Below are positions 1 through 8,746 of a stretch of DNA of 64,000 nucleotides, in pieces. Within the stretch, counting starts at the first letter, position 1. The number at the start of each line of letters is the position of its first letter. Position numbers and translations under genes: made by a program. Source of the stretch: Microbacterium azadirachtae (GTDB lineage Bacteria > Actinomycetota > Actinomycetes > Actinomycetales > Microbacteriaceae); the NCBI RefSeq assembly GCF_000956545.1, contig NZ_JYIT01000086.1, positions 245,353 through 309,352 of the forward strand. Direction: 5' to 3'. The notes below the pieces were generated by a model. That model saw only the letters and a list, made by a program, of their open reading frames with translations. It made no database searches and was not told where the DNA came from.

Positions 1-818
1 GGGACCTCGGACAGGTCCGCGGCCGGCGGGGTCGGCTCGGCGGGCGTGGGCCGGGCAGCGAAGGATCCGGATCCCTTGTCCTCGACCTCGATGTCCTCGG
101 ATTCGCGGGCGGTGCGGTCCTCGGCGGGACCGGCAGCGCGCTCCGAGACCTCGGAGACCGGGTCCGGCTCCGCGTACGGCTCCTCAGGGGCGTCCGCGAC
201 GTCCGCGACGGGGAGGTCCTCGGGCGCGGCGTCGGCGGCGGCGTCGACCTCGTCGGGATGCGCGTCCGCGTCGACCGGTGCGACGTCGGACTCCGGCTCG
301 GGCTCCTCTTCGGATTCCGACTCCGGCTCCGGTGACGCGTCGGACTCCGGCTCCTCGTCGGGCTCAGGGCTCGCGTCCTGACCCGGTGCGTGCTCAGCGA
401 CGCCCTCGGGCGCGTCGTCCACGTCGCCCTCGGGTACGGCGGTCGACGTCGGCTCCTCCGCGGATTTGTCGTTGTCGACGAGCTCCGCCACGACGACCGC
501 CTCGTCCGCGGCGATCGCGGGGATCTCGATCACGATGTCGGAGATGCCCGCGCCCTGGTGGATCCGGCCGATGCCGTCGTCCTCCCGGACGAACGCGGCA
601 GGATCTGCTTCGAGCACGAGGTCGGCGAACGCCTCGCCCTCGGTCACATCGTCGTCGACGAGATCGTCCTCGTCGGTGACGGGAAGCGCGACGGGGACCT
701 GTGCGGTCGCCTCGCCGAGCAGCCCGATGTCGGCCGTGCCGATGGCGCCGGTGCTGTCGAGGACCCCGAGCGTATCCTCGGCGTCCTCGCTCTGCGTATG
801 TCTGCGGTCTGTGGTCAT
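1..818 (-). CDS. Acidic low-complexity protein, partial (C-terminus beyond window)
   Basis: The reading frame runs from an ATG at 818 to the left window edge, so only about 272 N-terminal residues are seen. After a first half of ordinary composition (start MTTDRRHTQSEDAEDTLGVL) it becomes a Glu/Asp/Pro/Ser/Ala-rich tract with many PEPE, SESEEE and PESD repeats, expected to be disordered. A purine-rich GGGGGAG lies upstream of the ATG. No catalytic motif, signal peptide or membrane segment is visible. A folded domain may follow outside the window. It sits 130 bp downstream of pyc on the same strand and could be transcribed with it. I do not recognise the family. Opposite-strand Ser-rich and Arg-rich frames here are shadows of this acidic coding. 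Confidence 0.7.
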   Translation of the reverse strand, partial: MTTDRRHTQSEDAEDTLGVLDSTGAIGTADIGLLGEATAQVPVALPVTDEDDLVDDDVTEGEAFADLVLEADPAAFVREDDGIGRIHQGAGISDIVIEIPAIAADEAVVVAELVDNDKSAEEPTSTAVPEGDVDDAPEGVAEHAPGQDASPEPDEEPESDASPEPESESEEEPEPESDVAPVDADAHPDEVDAAADAAPEDLPVADVADAPEEPYAEPDPVSEVSERAAGPAEDRTARESEDIEVEDKGSGSFAARPTPAEPTPPAADLSEV

Positions 819-948
819 GGTGCTCTGCTTCTCCCCCGCGACGCGCTCTGGCCGAGCGCATCGCCCGCACAAGATTAGTGCACGCTCATGGACGCGCACA
901 CGACGGGGAGCCCGGGCGGGCGGCGGCACGGCGCCGCCCGCCGGAGCG

Positions 949-3900
949 TCAGGCCGCCTGCGTTGGCCGGATGACGATGAGCAGATCCCCCGCGTCGACC
1001 TGCTGCGTGGCCCCGATCGCGAGGCGCTCGACGACGCCGTCGACCGGAGCGGTGATCGCCGCCTCCATCTTCATCGCCTCGATCGAGGCGACCGGCTCGC
1101 CGGCGGTCACGGTGGCGCCGACCTCGGCCTTCAACGTCACCACTCCCGAGAAGGGCGCCGCCACCTGGCCGGGCTTCGACGTGTCGGCCTTCTCCACCTC
1201 GCGCGCGTCGACCTTGATCGAGCGATCCCGCACGAACACCGGGCGCAGCTGCCCGTTGAGCGTGGTCATCACGGTGCGGATGCCCTTCTCGTCAGCCTCG
1301 CCGATCGCCTCGAGGCCCACGTAGAGCTGGACGCCCGGATCGATCTCCGCGACATGCTCCTCGCCGGGGATGAGCCCGTACAGGTAGTCGGGCGTGCCGA
1401 GGGCGGAGAGATCTCCGAACGCCGCGCGGGTGCGCTCGAACTCCGCGGCGGGCCCGGGGAAGAGCAGGTGGTTGAGCGTACGGCGCCGCTCCAGGCTCTC
1501 CCCGTCGAGCGCGCGCTGCTCCTCCTCCGAGAGGGGGACCACGTCGATCGACACGGTGCGGCCGGCCAGCGCCTTGGAGCGGAACGGCTCGGGCCATCCG
1601 CCGGGCAGGTCGCCCAGCTCACCGGCCATGAAGCCGACCACCGAGTCGGGGATGTCGTAGTTCTGCGGGTTCTGCTCGAAGTCGGCCGGGTCGGCGCCGG
1701 CGGCGACGAGGGCCAGTGCGAGATCGCCCACGACCTTCGACGACGGGGTCACCTTGGGGATCCGCCCGAGGATCCGGTCCGCCGCGGCGTACATGTCCTC
1801 GATGCGCTCGAAGTGGTCCGCGAGGCCCAGGGCGATCGCCTGCTGCCGCAGGTTCGACAGCTGTCCGCCCGGGATCTCGTGGTGGTACACCCGCCCGGTC
1901 GGAGCGGGGAGACCCGATTCGAAGGGACGGTAGAGCTGACGCACGCCCTCCCAATAGGGCTCCAGGTCGCTGACCGCCTGGAGATCCAGCCCGGTGTCGC
2001 GGTCGGTGTGCGCGAGCGCCGCCACGAGCGCCGACAGCGACGGCTGACTGGTCGTGCCGGACATGGGAGCCGCGGCCGCGTCGACCGCGTCGGCGCCGGC
2101 GGCACTCGCCGCCAGCAGCGTGGCGAGCTGCCCGCCCGCGGTGTCGTGCGTGTGCACCTGGACAGGAAGGTCGAACCGCTCTCGCAGCGCGGCGACGAGT
2201 CGCGCGGCCGCCGCAGGCCGGAGCAGCCCCGCCATGTCCTTGATCGCGAGGATGTGGGCGCCGGACTCGACGATCTGCTCCGCGAGGCGCAGGTAGTAGT
2301 CGAGCGTGTACAGGTCCTCCGCGGGATCCAGCAGGTCGCCGGTGTAGCAGAGCGCGACCTCGGCGACCGCGGTCCCCGTCTCCAGCACCGCATCGATCGC
2401 GGGGCGCATCTGCGCGACGTCGTTGAGCGCGTCGAAGATGCGGAAGATGTCCACCCCGGTCGACGCGGCCTCGCGCACGAAAGCGTTCGTGACCTCGACC
2501 GGACGCGGCGTGTACCCCACCGTGTTGCGACCGCGCAGCAGCATCTGCAGCGGGATGTTGGGCAGCGCCTCGCGCAGCGCCTCCAGGCGCTCCCACGGGT
2601 CCTCGGCGAGGAAGCGCAGCGCGACGTCGTAGGTGGCGCCGCCCCATGCCTCGATCGAGAGCAGCTGCGGCGTCATGCGCGCCACGTGCGGCGCCACCCG
2701 CACCAGGTCGCGCGTGCGCACCCGGGTGGCGAGCAGGGACTGATGCGCGTCGCGGAACGTCGTCTCCGTCACCGCGAGCGCCGTCTGCTCGCGCAGGGCA
2801 CGCGCGAAGCCCGCCGGACCGAGCTGCAGCAGCCGATCGCGTGCACCGGCGGGCGGCGCCGCGCTCAGATCGATGGCCGGCAGCTTGCTGCCCGGCGACG
2901 GGGACAGCGGCTTGTCGCCGTAGGGCCGGTTCACCGTCACGTCGCCGAGCCACTTCAGGAGCCGGGTCGCGCGATCCCTCGAGGGGTTGCTGGTGAGCAG
3001 CTGCGGCCGCTCCTCGATGAACAGCGTCGAGAGGTCGCCGACGACGAAGGCCGGGTCGTCCAGCACGGCGCGCAGGAAGGGGATGTTGGTGGAGACCCCA
3101 CGGATGCGGAACTCGGCGAGGGCGCGCTTCGCGCGAGCGACCGCGGCGGGGAAGTCACGGCCACGACAGGTGAGCTTCGCGAGCATCGAGTCGAAGTGCG
3201 GGCTGATCTGCGATCCCGCCGCCGTCGTGCCTCCGTCGAGGCGGATCCCCGCCCCGCCGGGTGAGCGGTAGGTCGTGATGCGGCCGGTGTCGGGGCGGAA
3301 GCCCTGTGCCGGGTCCTCGGTCGTGATGCGGCACTGGAGCGCCGCGCCGCGGAGCTGGATGTCGTCCTGCTCCAGGCCCAGGTCGATGAGCGTCTCCCCC
3401 GCCGCGATCCGGATCTGCGACTGCACGAGGTCGACGTCGGTGACCTCCTCGGTGACCGTGTGCTCGACCTGGATCCGCGGGTTCATCTCGATGAACACGA
3501 CCTCGCCGGCGCGCTCCCCCGCCGTCTCCAGCAGGAACTCGACCGTGCCGGCGTTCTCGTAGCCGATGGAGCGGGCGAAGGCCACGGCGTGCCGATGCAG
3601 CGCCGTGCGGATCGACTCGTCGAGGTTCGGGGCCGGGGCGATCTCGACCACCTTCTGGTGACGCCGCTGCACCGAGCAGTCGCGCTCGAAGAGGTGCACG
3701 GTGTTCCCCGTGCCGTCCGCGAGCACCTGCACCTCGATGTGCCGCGGACGCTGCACCGCCTGCTCCAGGAAGACCCGGGGGTCGCCGAACGCGCTCCCCG
3801 CCTCCCGCATGGCCTCGGCCAGCGCCGGCGCGAGATCGCCGATCGACTCGACGCGGCGCATGCCGCGCCCTCCGCCTCCGGCGACCGCCTTGACGAAGAT

Positions 3901-4362
3901 CGGGAATCCGATCCCCTCCGCCTGCGCGACCAGTGCGTCGACATCATCCGAGGCGTCGGTCGAGCGCAGCACCGGGACGCCCGCGGCGACCGCATGCTGC
4001 TTCGCGGTCACCTTGTTGCCGGCCATCTCCAGCACGCGCGCCGGCGGGCCGATGAAGGCGATGCCGTTCTCCGCCGCGCGAGCGGCCAGCTCGGGGTTCT
4101 CCGACAGGAAGCCGTAGCCGGGGTAGATCGCGTCCGCGCCGCTGGACAGCGCCACGCGGATGATCTCCTCGACGTCGAGGTACGCCCGCACCGGGTGCCC
4201 GACCTCGCCGATCTGATAGGACTCGTCCGCCTTCTGGCGGTGGAGAGACCCGCGGTCCTCCCAGGGGAAGACGGCGACCGTCTTCGCACCCACCTCGAAA
4301 GCGGCTCGGAACGCGCGAATGGCGATCTCACCACGATTGGCCACAAGGATCTTTTGGAACAT
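949..4362 (-). CDS. pyc: Pyruvate carboxylase
   Basis: This is a 1137-residue biotin enzyme that carboxylates pyruvate to oxaloacetate with ATP and bicarbonate, refilling the TCA cycle. The order is biotin carboxylase/ATP-grasp (about 1-450, start MFQKILVANRGEIA, glycine-rich GGGGRGMR loop), carboxyltransferase TIM barrel (about 530-800, with TFRDAHQSLLATR), the PC-specific domain, and a C-terminal biotinyl domain with EAMKMEA, biotinyl Lys about residue 1098. Length matches single-chain pyruvate carboxylases. A longer frame extends 12 codons upstream, but the ATG at 4362 has a GAGGTG ribosome site at good distance and begins exactly at the conserved N-terminus. It is divergent from the ParA-like gene with about 75 bp between. 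Identification is firm. Confidence 0.97.
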   Translation of the reverse strand: MFQKILVANRGEIAIRAFRAAFEVGAKTVAVFPWEDRGSLHRQKADESYQIGEVGHPVRAYLDVEEIIRVALSSGADAIYPGYGFLSENPELAARAAENGIAFIGPPARVLEMAGNKVTAKQHAVAAGVPVLRSTDASDDVDALVAQAEGIGFPIFVKAVAGGGGRGMRRVESIGDLAPALAEAMREAGSAFGDPRVFLEQAVQRPRHIEVQVLADGTGNTVHLFERDCSVQRRHQKVVEIAPAPNLDESIRTALHRHAVAFARSIGYENAGTVEFLLETAGERAGEVVFIEMNPRIQVEHTVTEEVTDVDLVQSQIRIAAGETLIDLGLEQDDIQLRGAALQCRITTEDPAQGFRPDTGRITTYRSPGGAGIRLDGGTTAAGSQISPHFDSMLAKLTCRGRDFPAAVARAKRALAEFRIRGVSTNIPFLRAVLDDPAFVVGDLSTLFIEERPQLLTSNPSRDRATRLLKWLGDVTVNRPYGDKPLSPSPGSKLPAIDLSAAPPAGARDRLLQLGPAGFARALREQTALAVTETTFRDAHQSLLATRVRTRDLVRVAPHVARMTPQLLSIEAWGGATYDVALRFLAEDPWERLEALREALPNIPLQMLLRGRNTVGYTPRPVEVTNAFVREAASTGVDIFRIFDALNDVAQMRPAIDAVLETGTAVAEVALCYTGDLLDPAEDLYTLDYYLRLAEQIVESGAHILAIKDMAGLLRPAAAARLVAALRERFDLPVQVHTHDTAGGQLATLLAASAAGADAVDAAAAPMSGTTSQPSLSALVAALAHTDRDTGLDLQAVSDLEPYWEGVRQLYRPFESGLPAPTGRVYHHEIPGGQLSNLRQQAIALGLADHFERIEDMYAAADRILGRIPKVTPSSKVVGDLALALVAAGADPADFEQNPQNYDIPDSVVGFMAGELGDLPGGWPEPFRSKALAGRTVSIDVVPLSEEEQRALDGESLERRRTLNHLLFPGPAAEFERTRAAFGDLSALGTPDYLYGLIPGEEHVAEIDPGVQLYVGLEAIGEADEKGIRTVMTTLNGQLRPVFVRDRSIKVDAREVEKADTSKPGQVAAPFSGVVTLKAEVGATVTAGEPVASIEAMKMEAAITAPVDGVVERLAIGATQQVDAGDLLIVIRPTQAA

Positions 4363-4437
4363 GGCACCTCGAACACTGTTCTGCGCGACGACGCGCATCG
4401 GGGGGCTGAGTGTTTCCTCAGCCTAGAGGAAGGTAAC

Positions 4438-5256
4438 GTGGAGTCCGTGCACGTACTCAGCGTCAGTTCCCTCAAGGGCGGTGTCGGCAAGACGACCGTG
4501 ACCCTCGGCCTCGCCTCGGCGGCGTTCGCCCGCGGTGTCCGGACCCTCGTGGTCGACCTCGATCCGCAGTCCGACGTCTCCACCGGCATGGACATCCAGG
4601 TCGCCGGCCGTCTCAACATCGCCGATGTCCTGGCCAACCCCAAGGAGAAGGTGGTCCGACAGGCCATCACCTCCTCCGGCTGGGCCAAGGTGCACCCCGG
4701 AACCATCGACGTGCTCATCGGGAGCCCGTCCGCGATCAACTTCGACGGCCCGCACCCGAGCGTGCGCGACGTCTGGAAGCTCGAGGAGGCCCTCGCGGCC
4801 GTCGAGGCCGACTACGACCTCGTGCTCATCGACTGTGCACCGTCGCTGAACGCGCTCACCCGCACGGCCTGGGCTGCCAGCGACCGCGTCATGGTCGTCA
4901 CCGAGCCGGGACTGTTCTCCGTCGCCGCCGCCGACCGCGCCCTCCGTGCGATCGAGGAGATCCGTCGCGGCCTCTCGCCCCGTCTGCAGCCGCTCGGCAT
5001 CGTGGTCAACCGCGTGCGGCCGCAGTCGATCGAGCACCAGTTCCGGATCAAGGAGCTGCGCGACATGTTCGGCCCTCTCGTACTGAGCCCGCAGCTGCCC
5101 GAGCGCACCTCCCTGCAGCAGGCGCAGGGCGCGGCGAAGCCGCTGCACATCTGGCCCGGCGACTCCGCGCAGGAGCTCGCGGCCGACTTCGACACCCTCC
5201 TGGACCGCGTGATCCGCACGGGGCGCATCGCCCTGCCCGACGACACGCGCGTCTGA
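4438..5256 (+). CDS. ParA/MinD-type ATPase
   Basis: This is a 272-residue deviant-Walker P-loop ATPase of the ParA family. Visible motifs are the Walker A KGGVGKTT near residue 14, the switch region DLDPQSDVSTG, and the Walker B stretch LVLIDCAPSLNAL. The start is GTG at 4438, chosen because AGAGGAAGG lies 4-6 bases ahead of it; the next GTG at 4447 would be too far away. There is no parB gene or parS-like repeat beside it, so it is probably an orphan ParA that positions a cellular cargo or acts in division rather than the chromosomal parAB pair. It is divergent from pyc and convergent with the MerR gene. The precise cargo is unknown. Confidence 0.9.
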   Translation: MESVHVLSVSSLKGGVGKTTVTLGLASAAFARGVRTLVVDLDPQSDVSTGMDIQVAGRLNIADVLANPKEKVVRQAITSSGWAKVHPGTIDVLIGSPSAINFDGPHPSVRDVWKLEEALAAVEADYDLVLIDCAPSLNALTRTAWAASDRVMVVTEPGLFSVAAADRALRAIEEIRRGLSPRLQPLGIVVNRVRPQSIEHQFRIKELRDMFGPLVLSPQLPERTSLQQAQGAAKPLHIWPGDSAQELAADFDTLLDRVIRTGRIALPDDTRV

Positions 5257-5282
5257 CGCGCCGATAGCGACGACCGCGCACA

Positions 5283-5320
5283 GCGAAAGAGCCGGTCCCC
5301 TCGGGGGCCGGCTCTTTCGC
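5283..5320. terminator. Bidirectional intrinsic terminator
   Basis: Perfect 13-bp arms (5283-5295 and 5308-5320, GCGAAAGAGCCGG and its complement) with a C4-TC-G4 top. The outer AAAG/CTTT pairs supply a short T-run on both strands, fitting the end of the parA-like gene and of the converging MerR gene. Confidence 0.85.
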
Positions 5321-5334
5321 TTGAGGAGTGGTGC

Positions 5335-5880
5335 TCAGGCGGTGCGACGGGCGCGGCGCGCGGCGAGGTCGTCGAGGGGATCCGGCACGAGTGCGTCGAA
5401 CTCGACGAGCGTCGCCTCGACCTCGTGGAAGACCTTGCCCACGGCGATGCCGAACACGCCCTGGCCGCGGCTGAGGAGGTCGATGACCTCGTCGTTCGAC
5501 GTGCACAGGTACACCGACGCGCCGTCGCTCATCAGCGTGGTGCCGGCGAGATCGCGGATCCCGGCGGCACGGAGCTGATCGACGGCCGTGCGGATCTGCT
5601 GCAGCGAGATGCCCGTGTTCAGCAGCTCCTTGACGAGCTTCAGGACGAGGATGTCGCGGAAGCCGTAGAGGCGCTGGGATCCGGATCCGCTCGCTCCGCG
5701 GACGGTCGGGACGACCAGCTCGGTGCGGGCCCAGTAGTCGAGCTGACGGTAGGTGATGCCGGCGGCGCGGGCGGCCACCGCACCGCGGTACCCCACCTCG
5801 TCGTCCATGGCCGGGAGGCCGTCGGTGAAGAGGAGATCGTCCCCGAACGACGGTCCATCGCCCCGTTCCTCGGCGCTCAT
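5335..5880 (-). CDS. MerR-family regulator, Rv1830/ResR-like
   Basis: This is a 181-residue MerR-type transcription factor. An N-terminal tail is followed by the winged HTH (about 38-100: GYRGAVAARAAGITYRQLDYWARTEL, then QRLYGFRDILVLKLVKELL), a dimerisation helix, and a C-terminal effector-like domain. The ATG at 5880 has AGGAGG ahead of it; an in-frame extension of 14 codons upstream lacks such a site. In mycobacteria the equivalent block is garA, an FtsR-type MerR gene, a DUF151 nuclease gene and the second MerR gene (Rv1830), which affects cell-division gene expression. The position here just downstream of FHA and FtsR-like genes supports that assignment by analogy. It ends at the bidirectional terminator. 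Confidence 0.9.
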   Translation of the reverse strand: MSAEERGDGPSFGDDLLFTDGLPAMDDEVGYRGAVAARAAGITYRQLDYWARTELVVPTVRGASGSGSQRLYGFRDILVLKLVKELLNTGISLQQIRTAVDQLRAAGIRDLAGTTLMSDGASVYLCTSNDEVIDLLSRGQGVFGIAVGKVFHEVEATLVEFDALVPDPLDDLAARRARRTA

Positions 5881-6013
5881 GGCATCCTCCTCAATCCCGA
5901 AGGCACAAGATCCTTCAACCACAACCTGAAAGTCGATGACTCCACGCTAGAACAGCCCAGCACCGGCGACAACGACATCCGGTGGGAGCGGAGGGTGTGT
6001 CGCAATCAGTTCG

Positions 6014-6691
6014 TTACGACAGCAGTCGGCCGATGCCGTCCTTGACCAGCAGGGCGCGCACCTCGTCCAGGCGGGAGGCCAGCTCCGGGGCCATCTCGCT
6101 CGCCCGTGCGCGCGACGGCGTGTCCGTGCGGCGCAGCAGAGCAGACAGCGCCGACTGCACCAGCGCCACGTCGCGCTCGGCGCTCTGCCGCAGGGGCCGG
6201 AGATGGCGCGGCCCGATGCCGTGCCCCTCCAGAGCCACGAGCGCCCGCAGCAGGGACACCGCGGACTCGGGGTAGGCCTCAGCCGCCGGCAGCATGCCAC
6301 TCGAGACGGCGTCGCCCAGCAGGGCGTGCGTGGCGCCTGCGGCGCTCACCAGCTCATCGCGACGGTAGCGTCGCGGGCCGTGCACGATCGACGCCGGAAG
6401 CTCCGGCGTCGCACCGGACGCCTCGAGGGCGTCGAGGTGCTCGCGGATCACCTTGAGCGGCAGGTACTGGTCGCGCTGCAGGGTGAGGGCGATGCGGATG
6501 CGCTCGAGGTCGGCCGCGGAGAACTTGCGATACCCGGACGCGGTGCGCACCGGGTTCACGATCCCCTTCTCCTCGAGGAAGCGCAGCTTCGAGGCGCGCA
6601 CATCGGGGAACTCCGGGGTGAGGCGCGCCAGCACCTGGCCGATGCTCAGCAGCCCTGCCGGGGCGGCGCGCTCGGCGGCTGATGCCGCCAT
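6014..6691 (-). CDS. ftsR: MerR-family cell-division regulator, FtsR-like
   Basis: This is a 225-residue MerR-type regulator with the HTH at about 14-80 (LLSIGQVLARLTPEFPDVRASKLRFLEEKGI, then YRKFSAADLERIRIALTLQRDQYLPLKVIREHLD). This is the distinctive Rv1828/FtsR signature, in which a longer loop replaces the usual MerR turn. FtsR activates ftsZ in Corynebacterium glutamicum and is encoded beside the OdhI/GarA gene, exactly as here. The ATG overlaps the FHA stop codon by one base (TGATG), indicating translational coupling. The C-terminal half is helical and of unknown ligand. The symbol is assigned by family and synteny, not by experiment in this organism. Confidence 0.88.
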   Translation of the reverse strand: MAASAAERAAPAGLLSIGQVLARLTPEFPDVRASKLRFLEEKGIVNPVRTASGYRKFSAADLERIRIALTLQRDQYLPLKVIREHLDALEASGATPELPASIVHGPRRYRRDELVSAAGATHALLGDAVSSGMLPAAEAYPESAVSLLRALVALEGHGIGPRHLRPLRQSAERDVALVQSALSALLRRTDTPSRARASEMAPELASRLDEVRALLVKDGIGRLLS

Positions 6692-7167
6692 CAGTCGTTC
6701 GCCTGCGCGAGGTCCACGGGCGAGGCGAAGAAGTTCAGCCGGAACTTGCCGACCCGCACCTCGTACCCGTTCCGCAGCGCGCTGCGGTCCACCCGCTCGC
6801 CGTTCACGTAGGTCCCGTTCAGCGAGCGCTGGTCGATGATCTCGAACGCCGTGCCGGTGCGGATGACCTCGGCGTGACGGCGCGACACGGTCACGTCGTC
6901 GAAGAAGATGTCGGCTTCGGGGTGCCGGCCGACCGTGGTCACCGCGGTGTCCAGCAGGTAACGGGCACCGGCGAGCGCGCCGGAGCGGACCAGCAGCAGG
7001 GCCGAGCCGGAAGGGAGCGCCGCGATCGCGGCCTGCTCGACCTCCGTCAGCTCGGCGCCGAACGGGACGAACGACAGGTCGGAGTCGTGTCCGAACGTCT
7101 GCGTGGTGTCGTGCGCGGGTTCTCCGCCGCGGCGGACGGCGCCTTCGGGAACGTCGTTCTGAGTCAC
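6691..7167 (-). CDS. garA: FHA-domain metabolic switch protein, GarA/OdhI-like
   Basis: This is a 158-residue protein with a short regulatory N-terminus and an FHA domain (about 55-145). FHA hallmarks are GRHPEADIFFDD, SRRHAEV and LNGTYVNGERV. In GarA/OdhI, Ser/Thr kinases phosphorylate an N-terminal ETTS threonine pair, and the FHA domain then binds its own tail and releases 2-oxoglutarate dehydrogenase. Here the equivalent position reads DTTQTF with Thr21/Thr22. The gene leads an operon with the FtsR-like gene (1-base overlap). Its promoter would lie in the 112 bp before lpdA, which is divergent. That links it in position as well as function to 2-oxoacid metabolism. Confidence 0.9.
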   Translation of the reverse strand: MTQNDVPEGAVRRGGEPAHDTTQTFGHDSDLSFVPFGAELTEVEQAAIAALPSGSALLLVRSGALAGARYLLDTAVTTVGRHPEADIFFDDVTVSRRHAEVIRTGTAFEIIDQRSLNGTYVNGERVDRSALRNGYEVRVGKFRLNFFASPVDLAQAND

Positions 7168-7267
7168 TGTGCACCCCTCCTCTGGCGTTCCAGCCTATCG
7201 GAAGCCCGCCGCCATCGGGAGCCGGTTCAGGCCCGCAACCTCCGCCCGGAGCGCCTTCGGCGAACGG

Positions 7268-7273
7268 TAGGCT
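7268..7273 (+). promoter_or_regulatory. Leaderless -10 element of lpdA
   Basis: TAGGCT fits the actinobacterial -10 consensus TANNNT and ends six bases before the lpdA ATG at 7280. No Shine-Dalgarno sequence is present, so transcription probably starts at the ATG itself. Confidence 0.6.
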
Positions 7274-7279
7274 GGGGGC

Positions 7280-8677
7280 ATGCCACACTACGACGTCGTC
7301 ATCCTCGGCGCTGGCCCCGGCGGCTACGTCGCCGCTGTCCGCAGCGCCCAGCTCGGCCTGTCCACCGCGATCATCGAGGAGAAGTACTGGGGCGGCATCT
7401 GCCTCAACGTGGGGTGCATCCCTTCGAAGTCGCTCCTCAAGAACGCCGAGATCGCGCACACCTTCACCCACAAGGCGGAGTTCTTCGGCATCTCCGGCGA
7501 CGTGCACTTCGACTTCGGCGCGGCGTTCGACCGCAGCCGCAAGGTCGCGGAGACCCACGTCAAGGGCATCCACTTCCTGATGAAGAAGAACAAGGTCACC
7601 GAGTACGACGGCCGCGGCACCTTCACCGGTCCGAAGTCGATCTCGGTCGCCAAGTCGGACGGGTCGACCGAGGAGCTCACGTTCGACAACGTGATCATCG
7701 CCACCGGCTCGACCGTGCGCCTGCTCCCGGGCGTGCAGCTCAGCGACAACGTCGTGACCTTCGAGGAGCAGATCCTCACCCGCGACCTGCCCGAGTCGAT
7801 CGTCATCGTCGGCGCCGGCGCGATCGGCATGGAGTTCGGCTACGTCCTGGCGAACTACGGCGTCAAGGTCACCATCATCGAGTTCCTCGACCGCGCCCTC
7901 CCGAACGAGGACGTCGAGGTCTCCAAGGAGATCCAGAAGCAGTACAAGAAGCTCGGCATCGACATCCTCACCTCCACCGCGGTGAAGACCGTGACCGACA
8001 ACGGCTCCTCCGTGCACGTCACGTACGAGACCCGCGACGGCCAGCCCGGCGAGATCACCGCCGGCAAGGTCCTGATGTCGGTCGGCTTCGCGCCGAACGT
8101 CGACGGCTACGGCCTCGACAAGACCGGCGTGAAGCTCACCGACCGCGGCGCCATCGACATCGACGACCACATGCGCACCAACGTCGACGGCATCTACGCC
8201 ATCGGCGACGTGACCGCCAAGCTGCAGCTCGCCCATGTCGCCGAGGCCCAGGCGGTCGTGGCCGCCGAGACCATCGGCAAGGCCGAGACCATGACGCTGG
8301 GCGACTACCGCATGATGCCGCGCGCCACGTTCTGCCAGCCGCAGGTGGCCAGCTTCGGCCTCACCGAGGAGCAGGCGCGCGCCGAGGGCCGCGAGATCAA
8401 GGTCGCGAAGTTCCCGTTCAGCGCGAACGGCAAGGCGAACGGCCTGGGCGAGCCGGTCGGCTTCGTCAAGCTCATCGCCGACGCCGAGCACCTGGAGCTC
8501 ATCGGCGGGCACCTGATCGGCCCCGACGTGTCCGAGCTCCTGCCCGAGCTGACCCTCGCGCAGAAGTGGGACCTCACCGCTCTCGAGGCGGCCCGCAACG
8601 TGCACACGCACCCGACGCTGTCCGAGGCCCTGCAGGAGGCCTTCCACGGCCTCGCAGGCCACATGATCAACCTCTGA
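7280..8677 (+). CDS. lpdA: Dihydrolipoyl dehydrogenase (E3)
   Basis: This 465-residue flavoprotein re-oxidises dihydrolipoamide in the pyruvate and 2-oxoglutarate dehydrogenase complexes, passing electrons through FAD to NAD+. Visible are the FAD GxGxxG (ILGAGPGGYVAA, about 9-20), the redox disulfide GGICLNVGCIPSKS with Cys41 and Cys46, the NAD-binding VGAGAIGMEFG near residue 178, the second FAD motif YAIGDVT, and the C-terminal His-Glu pair HPTLSE (His444, Glu449). Length and motifs are standard. It is divergent from the GarA-like gene, whose product class regulates 2-oxoglutarate dehydrogenase. Translation is probably leaderless. Confidence 0.96.
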   Translation: MPHYDVVILGAGPGGYVAAVRSAQLGLSTAIIEEKYWGGICLNVGCIPSKSLLKNAEIAHTFTHKAEFFGISGDVHFDFGAAFDRSRKVAETHVKGIHFLMKKNKVTEYDGRGTFTGPKSISVAKSDGSTEELTFDNVIIATGSTVRLLPGVQLSDNVVTFEEQILTRDLPESIVIVGAGAIGMEFGYVLANYGVKVTIIEFLDRALPNEDVEVSKEIQKQYKKLGIDILTSTAVKTVTDNGSSVHVTYETRDGQPGEITAGKVLMSVGFAPNVDGYGLDKTGVKLTDRGAIDIDDHMRTNVDGIYAIGDVTAKLQLAHVAEAQAVVAAETIGKAETMTLGDYRMMPRATFCQPQVASFGLTEEQARAEGREIKVAKFPFSANGKANGLGEPVGFVKLIADAEHLELIGGHLIGPDVSELLPELTLAQKWDLTALEAARNVHTHPTLSEALQEAFHGLAGHMINL

Positions 8678-8692
8678 TCGGATCCCGATCGG

Positions 8693-8733
8693 GACGAGGG
8701 CCGGTCGCGCTTCCTGCGCGGCCGGCCCTCGTC
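8693..8733. terminator. Terminator-like hairpin between lpdA and the hydroxylase gene
   Basis: A perfect 12-bp stem (8693-8704 with 8722-8733, GACGAGGGCCGG) with a 17-base loop lies between two convergent genes. There is no clear T-run, so termination strength is uncertain. Confidence 0.6.
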
Positions 8734-8746
8734 GTCCCGGCGGCGC

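Noticed and set aside
46..381. Ser/Gly/Ala-rich plus-strand frame
   Set aside because: It is the mirror of the acidic minus-strand coding (GAC/GAG/CCG codons read as TCG/TCC/GGC).
466..3264. 932-residue plus-strand frame, Arg/Val-rich
   Set aside because: It covers the pyc gene in antisense; no family motifs, composition typical of a shadow in GC-rich DNA.
6014..8662. 882-residue minus-strand frame
   Set aside because: Only the last 225 residues are the FtsR-like protein; the rest is antisense of lpdA.
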